In this document: positions 48,280 through 60,107 of the stretch, piece by piece | Layout: every line of letters starts with the position of its first letter | How positions within the stretch are numbered: position 1 is the first letter of the stretch | Source of the DNA: Anolis sagrei | Lineage: Eukaryota; Chordata; Lepidosauria; Squamata; Anolidae | Assembly: GCF_037176765.1 (NCBI RefSeq) | Contig: NC_090024.1 | Location: 244,802,571-244,866,570 of the forward strand | Length of the DNA stretch: 64,000 bases | Direction: 5' to 3' | Made by a program: the position numbers and the translations under genes | Notes under the pieces: generated by a model | The model's database searches: none | What the model saw: only the letters and a program-made list of their open reading frames with translations | Told to the model about the DNA's origin: nothing

Positions 48280-49570
48280 GCACCAAAAAGCTGGATGTTG
48301 ACAAAACAAGCCCTGGAAATAGCAACAAAAAAGCCCACTCTATGGTTCAGATATGTGGATGACACTTTCACCATTTGGAGCCACGGAGAAGAAGAACTCA
48401 ACAGGTTCCTGGACCATCTTAACAGCATCCACCCAAACATCCAGTTCACCATGGAAAAAGAAAATGAAGGAAGACTGCCTTTTCTAGATGTCCTAGTCAT
48501 CCGCAAACCAGATCAACAATTGGGTCACACCGTCTACAGAAAACCCACACACAGAGATAGATATCTACATAAAAACTTCAACCATCACCCAAGTCAAAAA
48601 AGAAGCCCCATTAAAGCCTTGGCAGACCGTGCAAAAAGAATCTGCGAAGCCCACCTCCTCCAAGATGGACTGAACCACCTCAACTGGGCTCTCCAGGCCA
48701 ATGGAGACTCCACTTCAAACATCAGAAGAGCTGCAAGACCAAGAACAAGCCACGAGAGTAAAGATGAAGATCCACCCAGTGGGAAAGTGTTCCTGCCAGA
48801 CATCAAGGGAACCACTGACCGCAGAGGGAAGCTGATGAGGAAACACAACATACAAACAATCTACAAACCCACCAAGAAAATCCAACAAATCCTCCGTTCA
48901 GCAAAGGACAAGAGGGATCCTCTCACCTCGGTAGGAGTCTACTGTGTACCATGCAGCTGTGGACAAGTCTACAGAGAGACCACCAAATGCAGCATTGCCC
49001 AAAAATGAATCAAGGAACATGAAAGGCACTGCAGACTACTTCAACCAGAGAAGTCAGCCATAGCAGAGCACCTGAGGAACCAACCTGGACACAGCATTCT
49101 CTTTGAGAACACAGAAATGCTGGACCACTCTCACAACCACCATGTCAGGCTACACAGAGAAGCCATTGAAATCCACAAGAAGCATGTGGACAATTTCAAC
49201 AGAAAGGAAGTAACCATGAAAATGAACAAAATCTGGCTACCAGTATTAAAAACTCTAAAATTGCAACAGCACAACAACAGAGAGGAAACAAACAAGGACA
49301 TCTAATCACCTCTCAATAAAAGTTTGCTCCAGGCACAGCCAGGCCATTGTATGCTAATCAAGGTGGTCAGTTGAAACATTCACACCTAGCTCCAGCAAAC
49401 TAGAGTCCTTTGTCCCACCCTGGTCATTCCACAGATATATAAACCCTTTTTCCTAGTTCCAACCGACCTCACTACCTCTGAGGATGCTTGCCATAGATGC
49501 AGGCGAAACGTCAGGAGAGAATGCCTCTAGACCATGGCCATATAGACCGAAAAAACCTACAACAACCCAA
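48280..49570 (+). mobile_element. Penelope-like element: partial RT, GIY-YIG, 3' terminus
   Basis: Open 48277-49008. RT part ALEIATKKPTLWFRYVDDTF, then PFLDVLVIRKPDQQLGHTVY; GIY-YIG type endonuclease segment GVYCVPCSCGQVYRETTK; the Penelope order RT then GIY-YIG is diagnostic. Downstream untranslated region and terminus with ATGCAGGCGAAACGTCAGGA. 5'-truncated fossil. Confidence 0.9.
49474..49530 (+). ncRNA. Hammerhead-ribozyme-like motif in PLE terminus
   Basis: CTGAGGA (49478-49484), one extra T, stem II GCTTGC / GCAGGC (49486-49491 / 49499-49504), GAAA (49505-49508), self-complementary ACGT, then GTC (49510-49512) and AGG pairing with the CCT before the core. Matches the CUGANGA..GAAA..UH consensus apart from the extra U. 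Confidence 0.45.
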
Positions 49571-50570
49571 TAACTCCTTTCTGTCTGTTCTGTTCTGTCC
49601 TGTCTGTCCAAATGGCATTGAATGTTTGCCGCATATAAATAAAGTATTACTACTACTACTACAGGTAAAATTAATGATAATGCAAAAAATTAAGTAAACA
49701 ATTAAAATGTTAATTTTAAACAGTAAAAAAGGCGGAACCTAAACCTATTAATGAGGTTAAAAATGTAACACAAGTTTTAGAACTATTTCCAAGGGGTGAT
49801 AAAAATATTTATTTATTCACATTTTTAAAAATGAAGCCACGTGCCATTGGTCACTTTTGATATTTTAAATATAAATATTTTAAATTAAGCTGACTGAGGA
49901 AAAACAACTCTGACTGCCAATTGCCTTTCTAACATGAATGCCATACACATGAATGCTATTTAGTTCCCACAATCCTTATTTATTGTGGCATAAGCTTTCG
50001 CAGACGGGAGTTTATGTCTATTCTGTGACAGTTTATCCAACGATAAATTTCCAAGGCTTTAAATGGTGGCATTTGCATCCTGTATATGGAGAACGTGGAA
50101 AGCTGTTGCTCGGTTGAACTATTTATGAAGTCTCTTTTAACTTTAAATGGAGGAAAGGGCAGAATGTTGTGGCTTTGCATGGAGCGATGGGTAGAGCGTA
50201 GCAACAAAACAAGCCACAGATTCAGGCTAAAGCATACACAGAGCTCAGAAATGGGACCTTTTGGACTACAACTGTTGCCAAACATGACCCCCCCCCCCCC
50301 CAAATAAAGGATAGTTTATAATCAGGGAATTCATAGTTTTGCCAAGGCTACTGAAAACCTTGTCACAAAAGGTATTTGACCTTTTAGACTGGGGTTAAAG
50401 TGCATTAATTCTGCAATGTAGATGCCATTTGGCTACCTTGATGATTTCTTGGTTTGCCAAACCTTGGGCCCGAGGCAATAACTTAATGACTCCCAAGGAA
50501 TTTTGTCTGAGGCTAGCAAAAGGGGGAAATGCCAAGTAAATAATATTTTATAACCTTGCCCTTATTTCTG
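49571..50570. other. Intergenic AT-rich stretch, no feature assigned
   Basis: No exon or clear repeat; (C)n at 50288-50301. Confidence 0.4.
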
Positions 50571-51480
50571 ATATCCCATCTTTCCTGCCCATTCTTGCTT
50601 TTCTTTATAATCTTTGACCAGGACCGGCTTCGTCCCTTCAAAGTGTATTTTCTCATGAGAATGTCCCTGAAGGATGTGGGGATGATGGTGTGCTCCATGA
50701 ATTGCTACCAGAGAATTCCCACGATTTAGAGCTTGAGAACGGCTCGGCACCTGGCCCAGCTGCAGAAATTAATGAGCAAATAGATAAATGGGTTGTGATT
50801 AGTCAAAATAGGCAAGCAGATCAGTGGCTCTGGCGTTCTGTCAGGCTCAGAGAACGAAAGATAAGAGATTCAAAGCTAAAGCAAAGCTGATTTCTGGCCA
50901 CTTGAGAAATAGCTTAACGAGGAGATAAAAGTCCCAAGTATAGGATCAGCAGTCAGATGAAGCATCGTTTGGAATCAAGTCAAGATCCCGTCCCTGTTCC
51001 TTGTAAGCCTTGCTTTGGAAAGATTCATGTTCTAAATGCCTTTGATTCATGTTTTTGATTCTTGGATTTTATGATTATGTGCTTAAGTGCTATGGATTCA
51101 TGTTTCCAGTGTTTTAGTGGCACTAATGATTGTTATTCTGATGTTTAATGATTTATGTTACAATTGTTTTTAATTGCCCTATACTTGTCTCGTGATGTTT
51201 TGTATCGATGTTGTTCATCGCTTTGAGTCGCCTGAGGGCTGAGAAAAGCGGTATATAAATAAAGTAAATAAATAAATTAAATAAATAAATACATAGATTT
51301 TACTATAGAAGTTTCTGCCTTTGTTTTTCATGGACTTTGATGGACTAATTCCTTGGACTGTTTTGTTTCGGCTTATCTTCCTACCTAATTGGATTTACCT
51401 ATATCTTTAAAGTGCTTTTAACTTTTACTGCTTTTTAATTATCTTCAATAAACGGATTACATTTCTACTCAACTGTGTGG
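50571..51480 (+). repeat. Unclassified retroelement-like block with L2 tail
   Basis: 50690-50890 has a short open frame (ENSHDLELENGSAPGPAAEI.., QWLWRSVRLRERK) of unknown family. 51140-51292 is an L2 3' tail (GAGTCGCCTGAGGGCTGAGA, GCGGTATATAAATAAAG). AATAAACGG near 51450 suggests another element end. Confidence 0.4.
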
Positions 51481-51949
51481 TGTTTAAAGTCAGAGGGCTC
51501 TTTCTGGTCTGGAGTGCAACACCTGGGTCATCATTCCTAGACAATGGACTTGGCAGAAACCCATCAACATGGACAATAAGTAAATAGCCCCTTTCCTTGG
51601 GCTTCGGAGGGTCTTTTTGACCAGACTCATGGACATGATAATCACTTGACACAAAGGACACTTTCCCAACCGAGAGGAAAAGGGGATTGTCACTTCCCCC
51701 CCTCCCCACAAAGCCATTCCCCAGTCTCAGGAAAAAGGATCCAAGATCTTATCATAAAGTTAATATTGCCAGACTTTATGACAATTGACTGGCTCTTTGG
51801 GGCCAGAGAGGAATGTTGTTTCACACTCAGGACAAAAGTCAGGCTCAAGACTGGAAGGCTCAAGGTTATCTCTCCTTATCACTTATCATTCAGGTCTGGA
51901 AAGGACCATTCATAACCCATATCATAACATTTTTTCATTTTTCCACTGT

Positions 51950-53010
51950 TTCCTGCCTCCTCTCTCATCATTGGCTGAGCGGCCGAAGCGGGGCTCTGGC
52001 TCTGATTGGACGAGCTGCATCGGTTCCCGGCTGGCATCACAGCCAATCGCAGCAAAGCTGGCTCAGGGGGTGTGCACAGGGAAATTTGAATGGAAAACTA
52101 TATATTCTGTATTTAACTGCCTAGCAATCATGTAGGCTTGTTGGGCAGATTACTGCAGTTGTCATCTGTGCTGGTACGGCTGTACCAGGAGCTCCAACTT
52201 TATTTTCTTTCTGTTATCTATTTGCTGTCATAGGGCAGGCCGCCTGTTCATCATAATTAAGCTTTGGTTCTGCCCCTTGTTCAGGGCTCTGGGAGGGAAA
52301 GGAGCCATTTTTTTGGGCAGTCTCACATAAGGAAGCTAACTATAGGACGTAGACTAGCTCTTTTCTCAAGAATATCCGGGGAAACAGAAAACAGAAATTC
52401 CAGGGAAAAGGTCCCAAGGCTCACAGCCTCTCAGCCTCACAGCAGTCAGAGGGAAAACAACCCTGAGGGTTTCAAAGAATTCTCTGAGGGAGGACAGCAC
52501 TACAGATCCACGGAACTCCATCTGAAATATCTACAAGCCTCGGCTGGTAGGTCTACTCGATACCCAGACGCATTTGGAATCAGTAGTAGGACCCACACCG
52601 ATGAGGCACAGATAGTAAACAGCCTGGGAGAGGTTAAATAGGGTTTTTTCCTACAGAGAAAGTACAGTTAACTAAAGTCAGGCACCAGTCCATTGAGGAC
52701 TAGACTAAGAAAGCCTTGAAGTGTTGTTTGAACCATTGAAGATTTGTTGTTTGTTCCATAATAAAGACTTTGTGGTATCATTAAAGACTCTAAAGACTAT
52801 CACTTCAGAAAAATCCCTGAGAACCTCTCTTTGAGGTGCCCTGGCTTCCCGCTGGGCTTAAAGTATACGTCTTATAGAAAAGATAGCTGTTACGAGCCCA
52901 GCACGCAACAGAACATCATCTTTTCCAACTGGAATAGAAAATAAACTTCTGTGGCTTGCTTCAACTTGGTGAGATTTATTGGGAAATAGGGAAAAACCTT
53001 ACTGGTGCTT
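51950..53010 (+). mobile_element. ERV-type LTR region, family B, split by family A LTR
   Basis: CATTGGCTGAGCGG and TGATTGGACGAG (CCAAT boxes), CTATATATTC as TATA region near 52099, interrupted at 52167-52920, then AATAAA at 52940 and TTCAACTTGGTGAGATTT. Related to 41090-41640; edges uncertain and no coding interior. Confidence 0.55.
52167..52915 (+). mobile_element. Solo LTR, family A, inside family B LTR
   Basis: TGTGCTGGTACGGCTGTACC to AGCACGCAACAGAACA; perfect 5-bp target duplication TCATC at 52162-52166 and 52916-52920. AATAAAGACTTTG near 52760. Confidence 0.88.
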
Positions 53011-53175
53011 ATTGTCTCGCCAGGTGTTGTGGATCCTCTTTTTGGGTCTTACTGGCCTCTGCCTTGGCAGGGCCCCCTAAATTTGTGCTCTACATCACAA
53101 CTCCCAGGATTCTATAGCATTGAGCCATGGTAATTAAAGTGGCATAAAACTAGATTAATTCTGCAGTGTAGATGC

Positions 53176-53740
53176 ACCCTGAATCCAATCCTTCCCTCGA
53201 CAGGAAAATACAAGAAGTTACCGCAATGGGAATGCAGCTGAAACGGCAGTTACATTCCAAAGAAAAGTCATGAACTCGCTCTCATGTCAACATGCAAAGA
53301 GTGAAGTCTTTGGCTTTTGGTAACATTTTTGAACTCTTAAAGAATTGATGAGAAGCAACTCCTTTGGTTCAGTTTCCGATAAGACAAACTCAGGAATAAA
53401 ACTCGTGCCAAGGTAAATTCTGCAACAAATCTCCCCTTTTAACGTCCATTTCCCAAAAGTGCTTCTCCTTTTCTTCTTGCATTCAAGCCTTGTCCCCAGG
53501 AGACACAAAACAAATTTGTTCTGTCGTTTGCATAACAGCTCTTCAAATATTTGGCTCCCGTGTTGCGCTTCAGTCAGCTCCAAAAGCCAGTTGTCAAGGA
53601 TGTTGACCCACCTTGGCCTTTGAGATGGAAAATATGCCTTTTTGCCATTTGGCTACCTTGATGATTTCTTGGTTTGCCAAACCTTGGGCTGTGTTGAATT
53701 TCCACCTTTGGGGTTTTAGATGTCACATTGGGCACCTTCA
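53176..53740. other. Intergenic stretch, no feature assigned
   Basis: A MITE half (CAGTGTAGATGCACCCT) ends at about 53180. CATTTGGCTACCTTGATGAT at 53646 also occurs at 50427, so a low-copy repeat is shared. No gene seen. Confidence 0.4.
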
Positions 53741-53744
53741 TAGG

Positions 53745-54415
53745 GTGCATCTACACTGCAGAATTAATGCACTATGACCCCACTTGAGCTGCCATGGCTC
53801 AATTGTTATGGGATCCTGGGATTTGCAGTTTGGTGGGGGCCCTTTTGGCAGGGAATGTGTCCAGAGGAGGGCGACTAAAATGATCAAGGGTCTGGAGAAC
53901 AAGCCCTATGAGGAGCGGCTTAGGGAACTGGGCATGTTTAGCCTGAAGAAGAGAAGGCTGAGAGGAGATATGATAGCCATGTATAAATATGTGAGAGGAA
54001 GCCACAGGGAGGAGGGAGCAAGCTTGTTTTCTGCTTCCTTGGAGACTAGGACGCGGAACAATGGCTTCAAACTACAAGAGAGGAGATTCCATCTGAACAC
54101 GAGGAAGAACTTCCTGACTGTGAGAGCCGTTCAGCAGTGGAACTCTCTGCCCCGGAGTGTGGTGGAGGCTCCTTCTTTGGAAGCTTTTAAGCAGAGGCTG
54201 GATGGCCATTTGTCAGGGGTGATTTGAATGCAACATTCCTGCTTCTTGGCAGAATGGGGTTGGACTGGATGGCCCTTGAGGTCTCTTCCAACTCTTTGAT
54301 TCTATGATTCTATGAAGGCTTGTAAAACTACATTTCCCAGGATTACATAGCACTGAGCCTTGGCATTTAAAGGAATATCAAATTGCATTATTCTGATCGT
54401 GTAGATGCACCTATA
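53745..54415. mobile_element. Foldback MITE split by CR1
   Basis: Left arm GGGTGCATCTACACTGCAGA (53745-53850), right arm ATTCTGATCGTGTAGATGCA (54317-54412); the CR1 at 53854-54316 lies between. Confidence 0.75.
53854..54316 (+). mobile_element. CR1 LINE 3' end
   Basis: Open frame to 54227: [20 protein letters not shown].., [40 protein letters not shown] and stop; tail ATTCTATGATTCTATGA. Confidence 0.88.
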
Positions 54416-54569
54416 GCCAGAGTCAACATCCACAACACTGGAATATTTGGGAATTCAAACAATTTCCTCATCTACCAGAAGAACAAGCTATTTGCTTGAT
54501 ACTCTTCTTTATTCTTAGCTGTTAGTTGTCCCTAAAGTAAGGAATAGAGGTCTGAATGCCTTAAATGCA

Positions 54570-54775
54570 CCATATCTGGTCTGATCATGGAAGCTAAGCA
54601 GGAACAACCATGGTCAGGAATTGGAGACCACCAACAAAACCCACATGGTTTTGGTGCTATTTTTGAGGAGGGGGCTGAAAGAACTCCCTCTGTCTTCCTG
54701 GCTTAAGAAAACCCTACTAAATGTATAGGGCTACCATAAGTCAATTGGAGACTTGGAGGTGTGCATCACACATAA
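54570..54775 (+). mobile_element. 5S-rRNA-derived SINE
   Basis: ATGGAAGCTAAGCAGGAACA and AATTGGAGACCACCAACAAA correspond to 5S box A and box C; downstream CTTAAGAAAACCCTACTAAA, CTACCATAAGTCAATTGGAG and CTTGGAGGTGTGCATCACAC are the usual SINE body. Confidence 0.8.
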
Positions 54776-54914
54776 GAACTGAATTGAATGACCAGAGGGA
54801 GAACCTCCTCCCCACCTCCTGCCTTTGGGCCGGCGGAGAGAGGAGCTAATGGGGGCCGCCAATGGTCTCCCCACCCAGGGATGATGGAAAGCAGAAGTTT
54901 TCCTTCCTTCGTAT

Positions 54915-55362
54915 TGTCGAAGGCTTCCATGGCCGAAATCACTGGGTTGTTGTGGGTTTTTAGAGATGTATGACTGTGTTCTAGGGTCATTCTCTCCTGA
55001 TGTTTCACCTGCATCTGTGGCAGGCATCCTCGGAGGTTGTGGGGTCTGTTGAAGACTGGAAAATGGGGTTTAGTGAATATAATATAATATATTGTGTGTA
55101 CATATAATATTTATAATGTATTGTCAAAGGCTTTCATGGCTGGAATCACTGGGTTGTTGTTGGTTTTTTCGGGCTGTATGGCCGTGTTCTGGAGGTGTTC
55201 TCTCCTGGTGTTTCACCTGCATCTGTGGCAGGCATCCTCAGAGGTAGTGAGGTCCTCGCTGCCTCTGGGGATGCTTGCCGTGGATGTGGGCGACACATTC
55301 GGGGGGGGAGTGCCTCTGGAGCATGGCCATGTGGCACAAAAGGACCTACAACAACCCAATAT
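54915..55362. mobile_element. Penelope-like termini, two minus and one inverted plus
   Basis: 54915-55050 and 55118-55250 (minus), then 55255-55362 (plus) joined tail to tail; CTGATGTTTCACCTGCATCT and GATGCTTGCCGTGGATGTGG mark them. More diverged than other PLE copies. Confidence 0.68.
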
Positions 55363-55382
55363 TTATAATATTATAATAAGAT

Positions 55383-55677
55383 AAAGGTAAAGGTTTTCCC
55401 CTGACATTAAGTCCAGTTGTGTCCGACTCTGAGGGTTGGTTTCTAAGTCGAAGAGCCGGCATTGTCCGTAGACACCTCCAAGGTCATGTGTCCGGCATGA
55501 CTGCATGGAGCTTTCCCGCCAGAGCGGTACCTATTGATCTACTCACATTTGCATGTTTTCAAACTGCTAGGTTGGCAGAAGCTGGGGCTGACAGTGGAAG
55601 CTCACGCCACTCCCCAGATTCGAACCTGCAACCTTTCGGTCAACAAGCTCAGCAGCTCAGTGCCACCGGGGACTCCC
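55383..55677 (-). mobile_element. tRNA-derived SINE
   Basis: Near full-length, antisense. The complement starts GGGAGTCCCCGGTGGCACTG (box A region) and has GCAGGTTCGAATC (box B); tail side AAAACCTTTACCTTTATC. Common squamate tRNA-SINE type. Confidence 0.82.
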
Positions 55678-55694
55678 ATTATTATAATGTAATG

Positions 55695-55696
55695 CA

Positions 55697-55732
<36 letters not shown>

Positions 55733-56113
55733 TAATAATAATAATATACTATTATAATTATATGTTTATAGTACATTTATTTATTTACTATTTGCTATAT
55801 TCATATACTGCTTTTCTCAGCCCTCGGGCGACTCAAAGTAATATTACTAATAATATTACAATATAATCGTATAGTACGATGTAGTAATACTTAATACTGA
55901 TGTTGTACTATGGTAATAATATAATATATTGTATTTATATATATATATATTGTAAGCCACTCTGAGTCCCCTTCGGGGTGAGAGGGGCGGCATATAAATA
56001 AGAATAATAGTCAGGAAGGTTTTCGTTATGTGTTCAATCATCTATGGCAGAAGAGGGTTGGACTGGATGGCCTTTGTGGGTCCCTTCCAACTCTAGGATT
56101 CTATGATTCTATA
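55695..56113. repeat. (ATA)n tract, L2 tails and CR1 end fragment
   Basis: Microsatellite 55697-55746; L2 tails at 55780-55835 (minus) and 55955-56010 (plus, GAGTCCCCTTCGGGGTGAGA); CR1 end 56043-56113 (GGTTGGACTGGATGGCC, ATTCTATGATTCTA). Confidence 0.65.
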
Positions 56114-56439
56114 CAATGAAGGAGTTGTTTCCCTGTTTGCATTCCTCCAAATTTGCAGACTCAGGGCGCCTGTGGTTTCCTTAATGGAGCCAATCTATAC
56201 GCACTTCCTCCAGCTCCCACTCTATTGAGTATTATTTGTCATTTCCAATGAGTCATGTTAATCTACGAGGGTAAAACACATTCGGTTTAGTCATTTTAGA
56301 TTCCATAGAGAGGTCAGGCTTGATTTGCTCTGAGGTCCATTTATTGGTCTTTTTGGTAGTTGAAGACTATCCGCAGAAAGAGTTGATATTTTCCCTTGTT
56401 TCTTTCTTCATTGTTCAGCTTTAACATCCATACATAGCA

Positions 56440-57179
56440 GTGTTTCTCAATCTGGGGGTCGGGACCCCTGTGGGGGTCGTGAGGGGGTGTCAGAGGGGTC
56501 GTCAAAGACCATCAGAAAACATAGTATTTTCTGTTGGTCATGGGGGTTTTGTGTGGAAAGTTTGGTCCAATTCTCTCGTTGGTGGGGTTCAGAATGCTAT
56601 TTCGTTGTGGGTGAACTATAAATCCCAACAACTACAACTCCCAAACGGAAAGGTCTATTTTCTCCAAACTCTACCAGTGTTCACATTTGGGCATATTGAG
56701 TATTTGTGCCAAGTTTGATCCAGATCCATCATAGCTTGAGTCTACAGTGTTCTCTGGATGTAGGTGAACTACAACTCCAAAAATTCAAGATCAATGTCCA
56801 CCAGACCTTCCCAGTATTTGCTCTTGATCATGGGAATTCTGTGTGCCATGTTTGATTCAATTCCATCATTGATGGAGTTCAGAAGGCTCTTTGATTTTAG
56901 GTGAACTATAAATCCCAGCAACTCTAGCATTACCAAATGACAAAATCAATCACCCCCAACCCCACCAGTATTCAAATTTTGGGCGATCGGGTATTTGTGC
57001 CAAATTTGGTCCAGTGACTGAAAATACATCCTGCATATCAGATATTTACATTACAATCCATACCAGGAGCAAAATTACAGTTATGAAGTAGCAACTAAAA
57101 TAACGTTATGGTTGTGGGTCACCACAACACGAGGAACGATATTAAGGGGTCACAGCATTAGGAAGGTTGAGAACCACTG
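56440..57179 (-). mobile_element. Non-autonomous hAT (SPIN-like), complete
   Basis: CAGTGTTTCTCAATCTGGGG to AGGTTGAGAACCACTG; perfect 8-bp target duplication ATACATAG at 56432-56439 and 57180-57187. 740 bp, the same make-up as 143-1678 in reverse: SPIN-like ends around the Helitron-shared module. Confidence 0.9.
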
Positions 57180-57209
57180 ATACATAGGAACTTTGGGGGT
57201 TATTTCTAT

Positions 57210-57400
57210 GCACATCTATACTGTAAAATGAATGGAGTTTGACATCGCTTCCACTGACATGGCTCACTTTTATGGAATCAGGGAAGTTGTCATTTTCATG
57301 CTCTTTAGCCTTCTCTGACAAAGAGTGGTGATGCCTCCTCAAACTACATCTCTCAAAGTAGTATAGCATTGAGTCATGGCAATTAGATGGTATCAAACCA
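57210..57400. mobile_element. Foldback MITE
   Basis: CTGTAAAATGAATGGAGTTT..CTCTCAAAGTAGTATAGCAT with the usual inverted interior. Confidence 0.6.
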
Positions 57401-57402
57401 CA

Positions 57403-57525
57403 TTATAGAACTATAGAATGCTAGAGCTGGAACAGACTCCAAGGGCCATCCAGTCTAACCCCTTTCTGCCGGGCAGGAAGACACCATCCAAGCCCCCCCA
57501 ACAGATAGCCATCTATAACGACAGG
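57403..57525 (-). repeat. Diverged CR1 3' fragment
   Basis: CTATAGAATGCTAGAGCTGG and GGCCATCCAGTCTAACC. Confidence 0.65.
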
Positions 57526-58310
57526 CACCACTTAAAAATATAATGCTGCTCACTAAAAATATGAAGTCATCAAAAGGAAGAGAGAGTATGGTTGGATTTA
57601 AAGTTCTCTTTAAATGAGTTGTTGAAATATATCCGACTGAAATATAACACTATCAGGGGAATTTAGAGCAGAGAAGGGGAGAGACATTTAGTATTTTAAA
57701 AAGTAGGAACTGGGAAACACTAAACTTGAGAGATTTAAAATGATTCTTCAAATGAAATCCGCTGCCACCATTCCAATAATAATCAGGCTGAGGAAATATT
57801 GTGAGTTTGTTCTGCAACACACACTGGGCCACTATAGTTTCTTTGTGGCTGCTGTGAAACTGAGTTTAAGAATACTTTGACCATGAAGGTACACACACTG
57901 AGGCTGGTATAAGTTAATAAAAGAACAAGAATGTTTATTGAACAAGCTTGAAATAATTCAGGTACAAACGCTTAATGGTTTCAGAAAGTTTCTGGCATGA
58001 AAAACTTGTGGTTGCGTTAGAGTAAAATCTTAAACACTTCTGAGTTACAAGTCTTCAAAGTTCCACCACAGAAAATTACTTCAGGAAATTAATCTCTGAC
58101 AGTAACTTCCAAAACTGATCCTTAGGAATCTAGCCAAAAATACTCTGAAATACCCTGAACTAGACTTCCCTTTGGAAGCTAAGGTAAGGGATTCATTACA
58201 CCATCCAAACTCTCCTTTAAAATTAATTTGACAGTGTAGTTCCTTCATCTGACTTTGGTGTTTATGATACATCTTTCTGCTCAGGATCTTATCCTTGCCC
58301 AAACTTTTGG
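57526..58310. other. Intergenic stretch; possible antisense LTR-type sequence
   Basis: The complement of 57915-57945 holds a AATAAACATTC polyadenylation-like site. No edges or coding part recognised. Confidence 0.3.
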
Positions 58311-58610
58311 AAGAGAAGGTGAAAGACCTTGTAAAACTACAACTCCCAGGATTCTATAGGCAATTACAGTGATGTCCAACTGCATTCATTCCACAGAGTA
58401 GAGGCCACTTGTCTTAGGGTGCATTTGTACTGCAGTTTGACACCACTTTCACTGCCTTGGCTCAAAGCTATAGAAATTCTGGGAGCTATAGTTTGATGAG
58501 GTATCAGCCTTCTTTGGCAGAGAAGACTGAAGACCTTGTAGAGCTACAACTCCCAGGATTTCATGGCATTGGGCCATGCAAGTGGAAGTGGTGTCAAACT
58601 GCATTCGTCC
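58310..58610. mobile_element. One and a half foldback MITEs
   Basis: Half copy 58310-58405 and full copy 58420-58608 (GGTGCATTTGTACTGCAGTT / AACTGCATTCGTCCAATAG arms). Confidence 0.65.
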
Positions 58611-58622
58611 AATAGTTGAGAT

Positions 58623-58687
58623 CAGCGGTTCTCAAAATGTGCTCTGGGGAGCTCCACGATGGCCCCTTGGGTTTCTATTACTACTAT

Positions 58688-58732
<45 letters not shown>

Positions 58733-58870
58733 GGCTGGGTGGCCATCTGTTGGGGGTGCTTTGATTGTGCTTTTCCTGCATGGCAGAAAGGAGTTCAGTT
58801 TGATGCCCCCTGGGGTCTTCCACTGAAATACTGTTCAGCTTATGTTGGTCAAAAAGGTTGCCCATGCCTG

Positions 58871-58902
<32 letters not shown>

Positions 58903-59593
58903 ATACACATACATACACGCATTGCTGTGGCCCACATGGGGGTTCTGTGTGGGAGGTTTGGCCCAGTTCTATCATTGGTGGGGTTCAGAATGCTCTGTGA
59001 TTGTAGGTGAACTATAAATCCCAGCAACTACAACTCCCAAATGTCAAGATTCTATTTTCCCTAAACTCCACCAGTGTTCACATTTGGGCATATTATTGAG
59101 TATTCATGTAGAGTTTGGTCCAGATCCATCATTGGTTGAGTCCACAGTGATCTCTGGTTGTAGGTGAACTACAACTCCAAAACCAAAGGACACTGCTCAC
59201 CAAACCATTCCAGTATTTTCTGTTGGTCATGGGAGAACTGTGTGCCAAGTTTGGTACAACTCCATCGTTGGTGGGGTTCAGAATGCTCTTTGATTGTAGG
59301 TGAACTATAAATCTCAGCAACTACAACTCCCAAATGACAAAATCATTTTTTGAGTGAAGGACATACATTGGGCTGTTAGGTGTCTTGTGTCCAAATTTGG
59401 TATCAATTTGTCCAGTGGTTTTTGAGTTCTGTTAATCCCACAAAACGAACATTACATTATATATACACACACACACACACATACATACATACACCTACCT
59501 TATATAATATATAATATAAACATTTCTTGGGAATCTATGAACACTTTTTGCTTCAAAAAGGGCTTTGTGGCTGAAAATGTTTGAGAACCCCTG
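58623..59593. mobile_element. hAT element carrying CR1, (TAC)n and Helitron insertions
   Basis: Ends CAGCGGTTCTCAAAATGTGC and GTTTGAGAACCCCTG; flanks GTTGAGAT and GTCTAGCT agree at 5 of 8 positions. Inside: (TAC)n 58676-58732, CR1 fragment 58733-58830, (TG)n 58875-58902, Helitron 58915-59466. Confidence 0.6.
58915..59466 (-). mobile_element. Helitron fragment, antisense
   Basis: Right side is the inverted Helitron start (CTCAAAAACC..TTACATTATATATA complement); left side GCATTGCTGTGGCCCACATG is the 3' hairpin region with the CTAGT end lost. Interior has the shared module. Confidence 0.7.
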
Positions 59594-60107
59594 GTCTAGC
59601 TGCACCTTTCCATTACCTTCCTGCAGGTTGATGATGGATGGAGGATGCTGGGGACAGGCCAAGAATTGGGTTCTTTCTGGAGGTGAGCAGCAGGTATGGG
59701 CACCTGGGCATGAGCCAGGAACTTCAGGTCATCGGAGGACGAATCCAGGAGAGAGAAAAACACTCAGTGGTCTGTGGAAGTGAAAGAGATCTGTGTGCAA
59801 AAATGCCCACGCCCTAAGACGATGGGGGAACAAAGGGGCCTTATGGGGAGGAAAAGCAGAAGGAGGAAACGGCATCGCTGCAACAACACGTAGCCCTGGG
59901 TTGTGTGTTTTTGTTACTTGTGTTACCTAGCAGGAAGGAAAGGAAGCTTACCTGTTTGCCTGTTTTAAAAAAATTCCAATGTTGACCTTTTGCCTCCAAA
60001 GGAAATTCCATGGTACATAGAAACAGCATGATGTGACAACAAGGAAATTAGAAAATGGAAACTGGAGGAAGAAATCTAGCAAACCCTTTAAGACCAATTA
60101 TTAGTAG
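59594..60107. other. Intergenic stretch, no feature assigned
   Basis: ORF 59565-59783 has no family features or splice context. Confidence 0.4.

Noticed and set aside
41090-53010. A single provirus bounded by the two family B LTRs
   Set aside because: The sequence between is L2, CR1, MITE, hAT and Penelope-like material with no gag, pol or env; separate solo LTRs are simpler.
54570-54775. A functional 5S rRNA gene
   Set aside because: The 5S-like part is diverged and incomplete and is followed by a SINE body; no terminator T-run in the right place.
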